A DNA stretch of 64,000 nucleotides from Litoreibacter ponti (lineage in GTDB: Bacteria > Pseudomonadota > Alphaproteobacteria > Rhodobacterales > Rhodobacteraceae): assembly GCF_003054285.1 (NCBI RefSeq), contig NZ_QBKS01000001.1:620001-684000 (forward strand). The letters run 5' to 3'. This document shows, in pieces, positions 33,104-40,806 of the stretch. The notes below the pieces were generated by a model. That model had not been told where the DNA came from. It did not search any database and worked only from the letters and a program-made list of their open reading frames with translations. Positions within the stretch are counted from its first letter, which is position 1. Every line of letters starts with the position of its first letter. Position numbers and translations under genes: made by a program.

Positions 33104-33657
33104 TGCCGCGTCTCGTCTAGCAGCTCGTGGGACAGCAGACCCATCAGGATATCGTCGTGCCACACCCCGGCAATCAGCGCGCTTTCGCGCTCGCGCCCCT
33201 CCTCCCGGAAGCCGACCTTGCGGTAGGCCGCGATCGCGCGCGCATTGAAGCCCAGCACGCGCAGGCTGAGGCGATGCAGCTTCATCGTGCCAAAGGCGTG
33301 GGCGGCGAGGACGCGCATCGCCTCGGACCCGAGGCCCTGCCCCAGACAGCTTTCATCAAGGATACCGATGGCCATCTGCGCCCGCATGTCGGCGAGATTG
33401 AGCGAATGAAGCGAGATCGAGCCGATGAGCCGCCCGTCCATCTCGATCACCCAGCCGTGGTCCATTCCGATCAAGCGGTCCACCCAGGCCTGCGCCGCGT
33501 CTTCGGTCAGCGCGCGTGTCTGAGACGGGTCGCCCCCGAACAAACGGTGCAGCTCGGGTGAATTGCCCAAGGCAAGCCGCCCGGCCACGTCATCCGGCTG
33601 GGGTGCGCGCAATGTTACGCGGGCACCTTTCAGGACTGGTTTGCTTTGGACCTGCAT
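33100..33657 (-). CDS. GNAT-family N-acetyltransferase (RimJ/RimL-like)
   Basis: This 185-residue single GNAT domain has RVTLRAPQPDDVAG, WVIEMDGRLIGSISLHSLN, GILDESCLGQGLGSEAMRV with the acetyl-CoA loop QGLGSE, and FNARAIAAYRKVGF. AGAGGA precedes the start at the normal distance. It is the first gene after the rpmA terminator and leads into the overlapping lysE, GNAT, double-GNAT and obgE genes. The substrate is not known. The RimJ/RimL branch acts mainly on protein N-termini. Confidence 0.86.
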   Translation of the reverse strand: MQVQSKPVLKGARVTLRAPQPDDVAGRLALGNSPELHRLFGGDPSQTRALTEDAAQAWVDRLIGMDHGWVIEMDGRLIGSISLHSLNLADMRAQMAIGILDESCLGQGLGSEAMRVLAAHAFGTMKLHRLSLRVLGFNARAIAAYRKVGFREEGRERESALIAGVWHDDILMGLLSHELLDETRQ

Positions 33658-33719
33658 GCTGCATGTCCTCTCTTAAATGACTTGGCGCGGCTTGCGCATT
33701 CTGCGCGCGCCTACGAACT

Positions 33720-33749
33720 AAAAAGGGACCGGCGTTTCCACCGATCCCT
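33720..33749 (-). terminator. Terminator after rpmA
   Basis: On the minus strand AGGGATCGG pairs with CCGGTCCCT (one mismatch) over an eight-base loop, followed by five Ts. It lies 31 bases after the rpmA stop and should end most rplU-rpmA transcripts before the acetyltransferase genes. Confidence 0.8.
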
Positions 33750-33779
33750 CAAATTTTTCAAAACCTTGCGGGTGTCGGC

Positions 33780-34049
33780 TTACTCGGCGGCCTCCGCCGC
33801 TGGAAGGACGGATACGAAGGTACGGCCCTTCAGGCCCTTGTGGAATTTGACGTTGCCCTCGACGGTCGCAAAGATCGTGTGATCCTTGCCCATGCCAACG
33901 CCCTCGCCCGGCCACTTCTTGGTGCCGCGCTGACGCACGATGATGTTGCCGGGGATGACGACTTCGCCACCGAACTTCTTCACGCCAAGGCGGCGGCCCG
34001 CGCTATCGCGGCCGTTGCGGGATGAACCACCTGCTTTTTTATGTGCCAT
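33780..34049 (-). CDS. rpmA: 50S ribosomal protein L27
   Basis: L27 reaches the peptidyl transferase centre of the large subunit. The 89-residue protein has the conserved start MAHKKAGGSSRNGRDSAGRR, then GVKKFGGE, and GNIIVRQRGTKK and GMGKDHTIFA. There is no N-terminal cleaved extension of the Firmicutes type. It follows rplU by 12 bases, the standard order, and a terminator closes the pair. Confidence 0.98.
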   Translation of the reverse strand: MAHKKAGGSSRNGRDSAGRRLGVKKFGGEVVIPGNIIVRQRGTKKWPGEGVGMGKDHTIFATVEGNVKFHKGLKGRTFVSVLPAAEAAE

Positions 34050-34061
34050 CTCGTTGTCTCC

Positions 34062-34766
34062 TTATGCCAGCTTCTTGGCCTGTTCGATCCAGCCTTCGCG
34101 CTCGATCCGGCCTTTGAAGGACAGTTTCTCGTCCATATCAGCTACGTCGGCTTCGGTCCATGCTGCGATTTGCGCAAACGTGGTGACACCGTTTTCGTGC
34201 AGCTTCTTCTCCAGAGCGGGGCCCACGCCGGACAGCTGCTTGAGATCGTCGCCGCCCTCGGACTTGGCCGCGGCCTTCTTGGGTGCGGCTTTCTTCTCTG
34301 CTTTGGGCTTTGCTGCAGGCTTTTCAGCCTTTGCCGGAGCCTCGGCTTTCGCCTCTGCCTTCTTCGGCGCGGCTTTCTTCTTGGCCGGGGCTGCAGCTTC
34401 AACAGCGGCCACGGACACGCCTGCACCACCGATGGCGGCTTTCACGCCCGACTTGGCTGCACCCTTCTCAAGGATGTCGGTCACGCGCAGCAGGGTCAGT
34501 TGCTGGCGGTGGCCCTTCGTGCGCTTGGAAGAGTGCTTCCTGCGGCGTTTGACGAAGTTGATGACCTTGGGGCCTTTGATCTGGTCGATGACTTCGGCTT
34601 GCACGCCTGCATCTTCCACCATGGGGGCGCCGATCACGTCGCCAACCATCAAAATCTCGTTGAATTGGACTTTATCACCAGCTTGAGCGTCCAGCTTCTC
34701 GACCCGCAGGATATCGCCAGAGGCGACTTTGTACTGCTTGCCGCCGGTTTTCAGAACCGCGAACAT
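34062..34766 (-). CDS. rplU: 50S ribosomal protein L21 with C-terminal helix-hairpin-helix extension
   Basis: Residues 1-103 are ordinary L21 (MFAVLKTGGKQYKV, RRRKHSSKRTKGHRQ), which binds 23S rRNA. Typical L21 stops there. This protein continues to 234 residues through an Ala/Lys/Pro-rich linker (about 108-174). It ends in a compact domain of about 60 residues (LKQLSGVGPALEKKLHENGV) of the helix-hairpin-helix type seen in nucleic-acid-binding proteins. The same arrangement occurs in related Rhodobacteraceae, so it is not a sequencing fusion. The function of the tail is unknown. Confidence 0.95.
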   Translation of the reverse strand: MFAVLKTGGKQYKVASGDILRVEKLDAQAGDKVQFNEILMVGDVIGAPMVEDAGVQAEVIDQIKGPKVINFVKRRRKHSSKRTKGHRQQLTLLRVTDILEKGAAKSGVKAAIGGAGVSVAAVEAAAPAKKKAAPKKAEAKAEAPAKAEKPAAKPKAEKKAAPKKAAAKSEGGDDLKQLSGVGPALEKKLHENGVTTFAQIAAWTEADVADMDEKLSFKGRIEREGWIEQAKKLA

Positions 34767-34906
34767 ATCGCATACCTTCTTGTCATCCGCGTCCTGTGGC
34801 CCCGCGCGTAGCGGTGTTTGTGGGCCTGTTGGCCCGCCTCGAACAGCGCGCCCCCGGATCGGGGCGTCATTGCAAATTTCCGCGCACCATGCGCAGATGC
34901 GGGCTT

Positions 34907-35299
34907 ATGTTGGATAAGGTGCACTCTGTCAACAGGGCATGGGCCAAAAATCGTGGGGTTTTTGTCGCCTTGGCCCTGCTTATCACCGCGTGCAGCTCAT
35001 CCGCCCCGTCGCACCTGCCGATCCCCTTGCTTTTGCCGGCCCAAGCCATCGGCAGCGCCTTGGAAAACACGGCTTACTCCGCGCGTCGGACCGCTGTAAA
35101 ATCCCATGTTACAGAGCACTTCGCAACACTTGATGCCGAGATCATCGCGGGTGGCGGGCCACTGCTGACACAGGCCTATGATCTGGCCCGGATCAAATCC
35201 TCTGACCGTGCACAGCTCGCCAAGACTCTCGCGCAAGATCCTAACCTCCGCGTCGATGCGGAAGCTCTAACCGTTAGCCTGATGGTCCACGGCCCCTGA
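34907..35299 (+). CDS. Small lipoprotein of unknown function
   Basis: This 130-residue product has a basic start, a hydrophobic stretch and a lipobox LITAC (Cys near residue 25) followed by SSS, so it is probably anchored to a membrane after signal peptidase II cleavage. The mature part is short, with two predicted helices and no recognised domain. The start is uncertain: an ATG six codons upstream (34889) is also possible. It is read away from rplU, with about 140 bases between the two starts. Confidence 0.6.
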   Translation: MLDKVHSVNRAWAKNRGVFVALALLITACSSSAPSHLPIPLLLPAQAIGSALENTAYSARRTAVKSHVTEHFATLDAEIIAGGGPLLTQAYDLARIKSSDRAQLAKTLAQDPNLRVDAEALTVSLMVHGP

Positions 35300-35303
35300 G
35301 GGG

Positions 35304-36125
35304 TCAGGTATCTTCGCCTAGCATGAATTCGGCAGTGGCGCGGCCCAGCTCATAGCTTTGCGCCTCGAACATCGCGTCAAACCCGGCAAACAGCGCCGTG
35401 TTGAGCTTCTTGCCCGCATCGGTGTCGGAGATGTCGATATAGGCCTGGATCTCGGACTTGCTGAGCGCACCATAGGCCATCACGGAAAAGTTGATCGTCC
35501 ACTCCTCCATCTCCTCGCGAATTTCCGGCTCCTGTTCCCACACGGTCGACAGCATGAAGCTGTCGGTCAGGCCCTCTTCGTATTGCTCGTTCGTGGCCAT
35601 GCCCTGATAGAAGGCAAGGTTAGAATTCAGCGCGCCCATCACGTTGCTCTCGATCAGGTCGTTCACCTCGATGAACTTCTGGTACATCAAATAGAGCGCC
35701 GGATCATTGTCGCGGACATCGCGCACTTTTGCCGCCGCGAGCTCTTCCCCGCCTTCCGCATTGAGCGCACGTCGCGCATCAAGCTCGATCTGCACGATGC
35801 GCTGACCCAGATCGCTTTCAAAGAAAGCAATCGCAGGCTCGGAGGCCTCGATATTGGCAATATCCTCCATAGCGTCGCGGAACAGCTCGGCGGCCTTGTC
35901 CTCGTCATAGATGCGCCTCAGCCGCGCGGTCCATGCGGGCGACAGGATCACGCCGTCATCCTCGGTCAACCCCTCGCCTGCCTTGATCCCCTCTTCCTTC
36001 AGCAGCTCCAGAACCTGATCCATATCGAAGGCCGCGAAGTAGCGGTCGATCAGCGATCCGCTCTGCGCCGAGACGCTGTGAGCCGTAAGGACAAGGGCGG
36101 TGAGGGTCGCGGTCAGAAGACGCAT
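35304..36125 (-). CDS. DUF2059 domain-containing secreted protein
   Basis: This 273-residue protein has a signal peptide (residues 1-20, ending VSA) and an entirely helical mature region. It ends in MAYGALSKSEIQAYIDISDTDAGKKLNTAL, the DUF2059-type repeat that occurs in secreted or periplasmic proteins. The function of the family is not established. It converges with the lipoprotein gene (four bases between the stops). Confidence 0.8.
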   Translation of the reverse strand: MRLLTATLTALVLTAHSVSAQSGSLIDRYFAAFDMDQVLELLKEEGIKAGEGLTEDDGVILSPAWTARLRRIYDEDKAAELFRDAMEDIANIEASEPAIAFFESDLGQRIVQIELDARRALNAEGGEELAAAKVRDVRDNDPALYLMYQKFIEVNDLIESNVMGALNSNLAFYQGMATNEQYEEGLTDSFMLSTVWEQEPEIREEMEEWTINFSVMAYGALSKSEIQAYIDISDTDAGKKLNTALFAGFDAMFEAQSYELGRATAEFMLGEDT

Positions 36126-36283
36126 CGGGGCTGCTCCGGGCTTGGGTGTGCGCTTAAGTTAAGCCGCGCGCCGCCGTGTCGCAATGGCGGTCGCGGTATT
36201 TTCAGCACCTGCGCACAGACAGGCTTGCGGAGCCGCAAAAGGCCCGCTAAACCCCGCCCACCTGATCACACATCAGCTCGCGC

Positions 36284-36373
36284 GGAGAGGTGCCGGAGTG
36301 GTCGAACGGGGCGGTCTCGAAAACCGTTGAGCCTTCACGGGTTCCCAGGGTTCGAATCCCTGTCTCTCCGCCA
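36284..36373 (+). tRNA. tRNA-Ser (anticodon CGA)
   Basis: A 90-base cloverleaf can be drawn. The acceptor stem GGAGAGG pairs with TCTCTCC, followed by discriminator G and an encoded CCA. The anticodon stem GCGGT/ACCGT holds loop CTCGAAA with anticodon CGA. A long variable arm (GAGCCTTCACGGGTTC region), typical of serine tRNAs, and a T arm CAGGG-TTCGAAT-CCCTG complete it. It would read UCG codons. Confidence 0.95.
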
Positions 36374-36518
36374 TATATTTCCTTGATTTGCAGCAACAAT
36401 CCGGGTCAGACTCGGGGAATGTCGCCAATTTCAGGCTCCGTCGCAGAAACGGACGCGGACTCGAGGCATGGGGTGAGCAGAGATTTTATTGCCCAAGTAC
36501 TCTGTGGGGGAGTCACCT

Positions 36519-36839
36519 ATGAAAGTCATTACAACCCTTGCCGTCCTTGCCCTTGGATCGACCGTGGGGGTCGCTTCGGCGCATGAGCTGCACAATCACA
36601 GCCACGTAAAAACGAAAACCATCAGCATCACGGTCGCCTGCTACCGCGGGCCTTGGGAGCAGGTCTATTGGGACCGCGCGAAGCCGGAATTCTACGACAG
36701 CCTGACCCGCGCGGGCTTCTCGCCGGAGCGGGCGCAAGCTCTTGGCGATCGGGTGTGTCGCGACCAGGCCTTGGTCAACAACCCCGAGGCGATGCGCCGC
36801 GAGGCCTCTCGGTTGATCGCCACAACGCCACGGCGCTAG
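36519..36839 (+). CDS. Small secreted protein of unknown function
   Basis: This 106-residue protein has a signal peptide (residues 1-21, ending ASA), then a His-rich mature start HELHNHSHVKTK that could bind metal ions. Two cysteines follow (ITVACYRGPW and GDRVCRDQA) and a helical C-terminus. I start at 36519 after GGGGGAG; the upstream ATG has no ribosome site. No family is recognised. Its stop abuts the TPP-enzyme gene, which reads the other way. Confidence 0.68.
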   Translation: MKVITTLAVLALGSTVGVASAHELHNHSHVKTKTISITVACYRGPWEQVYWDRAKPEFYDSLTRAGFSPERAQALGDRVCRDQALVNNPEAMRREASRLIATTPRR

Positions 36840-38384
36840 TCAGCACGCCACTTCGATCAGGGACGGCCCGCTTGTGGCGAAGCCGTCCCGAAGCGCATCC
36901 ACAAAAGCCTCTGCCTGCGTGACCCGCTGGCCCGGGACGCCATTCCCTTTGGCCAGCGCGACCCAGTCCAGCTCCGGGCTATGCACATCGAACATCGCCC
37001 GGGCGTTCTGGCCGTAGCTGTTCACGCCGACATTCGCGAGCTCATCGCGCAGGATTTGGTAGCCCCTGTTTGCAAAGACCACGACCGTCACGTCCTGTTG
37101 CTCCCGCGCCATGGTCCAGAGCGATTGCAACGTGTACATCGCCGATCCGTCGCCGGTGAGCGCCAGAACCTTGCGGTCAGGACAAGCAGCCGCGGCCCCG
37201 GTCGCGGCGGGCAGGCACAGCCCGATGGAGCCGCCGGTCCCGCCGATCACATCGTGCGGGCGCGCCGTCAGGCTGGGCGGCATCACCGTGAAGCCGGAGG
37301 TGATGCTTTCGTTGCAGATGATCGCATTCTCCGGCAGCAGCGCCGCGATTGCCTGTCCGACTTTCTCGAGCGTCAGATCGCCGGTTGGCAGGTCCGGGAG
37401 GTCCAGCGGATAGACCTTGGGCTGTACATGCGCGTCCACGCCGCAGGCGTCCGCCAGTGCCTGCAGCGTGTAGGCGATATCCATCTCCGGTGCGCATAAT
37501 GGGTCGATCCTGCAACCGGCAGGCTCTGGTCTGCTGGGCTTGCCGGGATAGGCGAAGAAGGCCACGGGCCGATGGGTGCCGACGAGAATGAGGGTCTGCG
37601 TGCCTTTCAGGCTCTCGATCTTGGGGGCGACTGGATAGGGCAGTTGATCCAGCATCGCCACCCCTGCCCCGCGGGATTGCCGCGCGACCAGCGTGTCGCC
37701 CATCAGCCGCGCCCCGGTCTTGGCCGCGATCCGACCGGCCAACTGCCGCAGGTCGCCGTGGAGCGCCGCGCCGCCGATCATCAAAGCAGCCCCCGGCGAC
37801 CTGAGCGCCTTTGCCGCCGCGGCGATCTCTGCCTCTGATGGGCGGTCGAGCGTATGCGGGGCCGCGCTTTGTGCGACGTGTGACGCCGCCTCCCAGGCGG
37901 TGTTGGCAGGCAGGATCAAGGTCGCAATCTGCCCGTTGCCGGACCGCGCGACGCGTATGGCGTCCGCCCCGTCGCGCGCCACGCTTTCCGCGTCAGGCGA
38001 GACGCGGGTCCAGTGGCTGACGGCCTGACTGACCCCGACGACATCGCCCTTCAACGGGCTTTCATAGCGTAGATGGTGCGTGGCGTGATCGCCCACGACA
38101 TTGACAATCCCCGATGGCGCCTTGCGCGCATTGTGCAGGTTGGCATAGGCGTTCCCGAAGCCCGGGGCGAGGTGCAGCAGTGTGCCCGCAACCTTGCCGC
38201 TCATACGGAAATACGCGTCCGCGGCCCCCGATGCCCCGCCTTCGAACAGACACAGAATGCAGCGCATCTCTGGGTGGGCATCGAGCGCCGCCACGAAATG
38301 CATCTCGGACGTCCCCGGATTGGCAAACACCGTGTCCACGCCGTTGGCGAGGAAGGTTTTGACCAGCGATTCCGCGCCATTCAT
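36840..38384 (-). CDS. Thiamine-diphosphate-dependent enzyme, acetolactate-synthase large-subunit-like
   Basis: This 514-residue ThDP enzyme is shorter than biosynthetic IlvB. The N-terminal PYR domain has NPGTSEMHF with the cofactor-activating Glu. The C-terminal PP domain has GDGSAMYTLQSLW and ANRGYQ, the GDG-N metal and ThDP motif. The ATG at 38384 has AGGAGGT before it, embedded at the gloB stop; the long ORF upstream is wrong. Possible reactions are 2-oxo acid decarboxylation (benzoylformate decarboxylase type) or carboligation. It is co-transcribed with gloB, 11 bases apart. Confidence 0.85.
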   Translation of the reverse strand: MNGAESLVKTFLANGVDTVFANPGTSEMHFVAALDAHPEMRCILCLFEGGASGAADAYFRMSGKVAGTLLHLAPGFGNAYANLHNARKAPSGIVNVVGDHATHHLRYESPLKGDVVGVSQAVSHWTRVSPDAESVARDGADAIRVARSGNGQIATLILPANTAWEAASHVAQSAAPHTLDRPSEAEIAAAAKALRSPGAALMIGGAALHGDLRQLAGRIAAKTGARLMGDTLVARQSRGAGVAMLDQLPYPVAPKIESLKGTQTLILVGTHRPVAFFAYPGKPSRPEPAGCRIDPLCAPEMDIAYTLQALADACGVDAHVQPKVYPLDLPDLPTGDLTLEKVGQAIAALLPENAIICNESITSGFTVMPPSLTARPHDVIGGTGGSIGLCLPAATGAAAACPDRKVLALTGDGSAMYTLQSLWTMAREQQDVTVVVFANRGYQILRDELANVGVNSYGQNARAMFDVHSPELDWVALAKGNGVPGQRVTQAEAFVDALRDGFATSGPSLIEVAC

Positions 38385-38395
38385 CAGCGGACCTC

Positions 38396-39151
38396 CTAAA
38401 ACGCATCCTTCCGGCGGCGCAGTTCGGCGAAGACATCGAGATCGCTCGCCTCCGTCATGCCAAGTTGCGCCCGGATGCCGGGATCGGCGGCGCGCAGGAA
38501 CGGGTTCGTCTCCAGCTCCGCTTTCAGGGTTGATGGGACGGCGGGATCGCCTTGCTCGGCCAATTGCTCGACGTCGAGAAGCCGGGTTTTCAGCGCGATA
38601 TTGTCCGGGTCCACCGTGATGGCGAAACGTGCATTGGTCAGCGTATATTCGTGGCTGCAATAGATCTGGGTCTCGGGCGGCAGCGCCATCAGCTTTTGCA
38701 GGCTCGGCCACATGTCCGCGGGGCTGCCCTCTGTCAGCCGGCCGCAGCCCATCACGAACAAGGTATCCCCAACAAATACAATACCTTCCGAGGCGATGTG
38801 GAAGTTCAGCATGTCCATCGTGTGGCCGGGCGTGTGGATCACATCCACGCGGTATTGCCCCAGATTGAACGCGTCCCCGCCTGACAGCACGATATCCACG
38901 CCATCGATACCGTCAGGTCCATGGACCGTGGCCTCGGTGGCCTGCTTAAGCTCGCCCAGCCCCGCGACATGGTCGTGGTGATGGTGCGTCACCCAGATCT
39001 GCGTGACGCGCCAGCCGGTCTGCTTGATCGCATCAAGGTAGGACGTCCCGTGGCCCGCATCGATCGCAGCCGTCTCCCCGCTTTGTGGATCGTGCACCAG
39101 CACGCCGTAGTTCTGCAGGGGCGGATGAGGAAATTGATGGATTTCTAGCAT
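38396..39151 (-). CDS. gloB: Hydroxyacylglutathione hydrolase (glyoxalase II)
   Basis: GloB hydrolyses S-lactoylglutathione to lactate and glutathione, the second step of methylglyoxal detoxification. The 251-residue metallo-beta-lactamase-fold protein has THHHHDHVAG (residues 55-64), HTPGHTMD and SHEYTLTNARFA. The C-terminal glyoxalase II helical extension ends NPFLRAADPGIRAQ, which binds glutathione. It is followed closely by a ThDP enzyme that also handles 2-oxo or 2-hydroxy acids. Confidence 0.93.
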   Translation of the reverse strand: MLEIHQFPHPPLQNYGVLVHDPQSGETAAIDAGHGTSYLDAIKQTGWRVTQIWVTHHHHDHVAGLGELKQATEATVHGPDGIDGVDIVLSGGDAFNLGQYRVDVIHTPGHTMDMLNFHIASEGIVFVGDTLFVMGCGRLTEGSPADMWPSLQKLMALPPETQIYCSHEYTLTNARFAITVDPDNIALKTRLLDVEQLAEQGDPAVPSTLKAELETNPFLRAADPGIRAQLGMTEASDLDVFAELRRRKDAF

Positions 39152-39161
39152 GACGGCGGCT

Positions 39162-39203
39162 CCGGGTCAGGACAGGTCCTTCATCGCTACCTGCCTGACC
39201 CGG
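39162..39203. other. Strong stem between dadA-type gene and gloB
   Basis: CCGGGTCAGG (39162-39171) pairs perfectly with CCTGACCCGG (39194-39203). CAGG/CCTG extends it inward past one bulged base. No T run follows on either strand. It may terminate weakly or protect the 3' end of the riboswitch-controlled transcript. Confidence 0.6.
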
Positions 39204-39216
39204 TCCGCGCAACCGC

Positions 39217-40500
39217 TCAGGCCGCGGCGTGCGTCAGTCCACCGGTGATCTGCGTCGGGCGCGCGGTGCCGAAATAGCGCGCTTCCATCGCGGCCGAAAC
39301 CGTCTCCGCCGTTGCAGCGCTCAGGGTCCAGCCCAGATGGCCGTGGCCGGTATTGTAGAACACGTTCGGCAGGCGGCCCTGCCCCAGATGCGGCACCATG
39401 TTGGGCATCATCGGGCGCAGCCCGGCCCAAGGCACGGTATTCTCGGTGCAGACATCGGGGAAGTTGCTGCGGCACCACTCTACGAGCGGCTTCACCCGGT
39501 CGGCGCGGATGTCATAGTTCGCCCCGTTGAATTCGGCGGTGCCCGCGATCCGGAAGCGCGATTTGCCCAAGCGCGAGGTCACGATCTTCGCCTTTTCGTC
39601 GAGCAGGCTGACCCAAGGTGCGGCCTGCTGGCTGGCTGTATCGTCGAGGTTCACCGTGATCGAATAGCCCTTCACCGGATAGACATTCACCCGGTCGCCG
39701 AACTGCGCGCCGAGCGCGCGGGAGCCGATCCCGGCCGAGACAACGACGCCATCGTAGCGGACGCGATCGCGCACACCGTCCTGATAGAGATCAAGCAAGG
39801 CGGTCTTGCCGTCGGAGACCGCGTGCTCGATCACCGTGTTCATCAGAACTCGGCCACCGCGCGCTTTGAAGTCGCGCGCCAAGCCATTGGAAAACTTGTG
39901 GATATCGCCCGTGAAGTCGCTGTCGGTGAAGAAACCGCCGATCAGGCCGCGGGGCAGCGCGGGCTCGATCTGCGCGATCTCGTCCGGGGTCACTTCGCGC
40001 CGCTCCAGCCCGCCTTCGGCCAGCAATTTGGTCGCGCGGCGGCCCGCGTCGAACTCGCGCGCGTCCTTGTAGACATGCAGAATACCGCGCCGCTCGAGGT
40101 CAAAATCAATCCCCGCGCGCTCTGCCATATCCAGCAGATGGCCGCGCGCGATGCGCGCCATGCGCACCGTGTCGAGCGTGTTTTGGCGGTGCTGCGGGAT
40201 GGCGGCGACGAACTCGGCCAGCCAGGAATACTTGTGCCAGCTGGGCGACAGGTTCATCGACAGCGGCGCGTCCTTCTTCAGCAGCCACTTCATGCCTTTC
40301 AGCACGGTTCCCCAGCTGTTCCATACTTCGGCATTCGACGCGGAAAGCTGGCCGCCATTGGCATAGCTGGTTTCCATCGCGGCATAGGGCTGGCGGTCGA
40401 TGATGGTGACGTCGAAGCCGCGGTCGAGCAGCTTGTAAGCCATGGTGGTGCCGGTGATACCTGCGCCGAGCACGGCGATATGCGGGGTCTTGTGTGGCAT
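39217..40500 (-). CDS. dadA: DadA-type FAD-dependent D-amino acid dehydrogenase (possible glycine oxidase role)
   Basis: This 427-residue flavoprotein has the N-terminal FAD motif HIAVLGAGITGTTMAYKLLD, then QPYAAMETSYANGGQLSASN and the C-terminal GHGHLGWTLS, all typical of DadA. The family oxidatively deaminates D-amino acids to 2-oxo acids. The ATG at 40500 follows GGAGGAGG; the longer ORF is not supported. A tandem glycine riboswitch in its leader suggests that the natural substrate is or includes glycine, or that the product relates to glycine supply. That is an inference from regulation. Confidence 0.88.
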   Translation of the reverse strand: MPHKTPHIAVLGAGITGTTMAYKLLDRGFDVTIIDRQPYAAMETSYANGGQLSASNAEVWNSWGTVLKGMKWLLKKDAPLSMNLSPSWHKYSWLAEFVAAIPQHRQNTLDTVRMARIARGHLLDMAERAGIDFDLERRGILHVYKDAREFDAGRRATKLLAEGGLERREVTPDEIAQIEPALPRGLIGGFFTDSDFTGDIHKFSNGLARDFKARGGRVLMNTVIEHAVSDGKTALLDLYQDGVRDRVRYDGVVVSAGIGSRALGAQFGDRVNVYPVKGYSITVNLDDTASQQAAPWVSLLDEKAKIVTSRLGKSRFRIAGTAEFNGANYDIRADRVKPLVEWCRSNFPDVCTENTVPWAGLRPMMPNMVPHLGQGRLPNVFYNTGHGHLGWTLSAATAETVSAAMEARYFGTARPTQITGGLTHAAA

Positions 40501-40511
40501 GTGATCCTCCT

Positions 40512-40529
40512 CCGCGAGAGCCCTCGCGG
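40512..40529 (-). promoter_or_regulatory. Hairpin between the riboswitch and the ribosome site
   Basis: Read on the minus strand, CCGCGAG pairs with CTCGCGG around GGCT. It ends immediately before the GGAGGAGG ribosome site. It is well placed to act in the riboswitch expression platform, as a stem that competes with or sequesters sequence near the start. Confidence 0.45.
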
Positions 40530-40541
40530 TCCACATGCCCC

Positions 40542-40720
40542 GTCCGTTAGGGAGCCTGAGAGCTTCACCCGGCACCACGATCGTCGCGGGGCGGGCTTTC
40601 TCCGTCGGCGGGCACGGATGCGTGCCACTCTCCGGACTTGGTTGCCTGCAGCGGTCCTTTGGCCTGAGAGTTTCCGGGGCGGTTGCTCCTTCGGCGCCGG
40701 GCGAACCCGGTCTCTCCCGC
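40542..40720 (-). promoter_or_regulatory. Tandem glycine riboswitch
   Basis: Two glycine aptamers follow one another on the minus strand. Aptamer I (40720 to 40651) begins GCGGGAGAGACC. It contains CGCCGAAGGAGCAA and CTCTCAGGC and ends AAAGGACCGC, closing on itself. Aptamer II (40637 to 40542) begins GTCCGGAGAG, has CGCCGACGGAGAAA and CTCTCAGGC, and ends AACGGAC. The short linker is also typical. Glycine-bound forms usually switch downstream expression on. The controlled gene is the DadA-type oxidase. Confidence 0.93.
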
Positions 40721-40806
40721 TACAGGAGATAAGTTTTCTATAGCCGCGACCGCGAGTCGCGCCTAATCAATCCCGCGCACGGCACCATCATATTTCGTGA
40801 TAGTGT

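Noticed and set aside
38385..38711. Longer start for the ThDP enzyme
   Set aside because: The extra 109 residues are Arg/Pro-rich and antisense-like inside gloB. AGGAGGT before 38384 sets the start.
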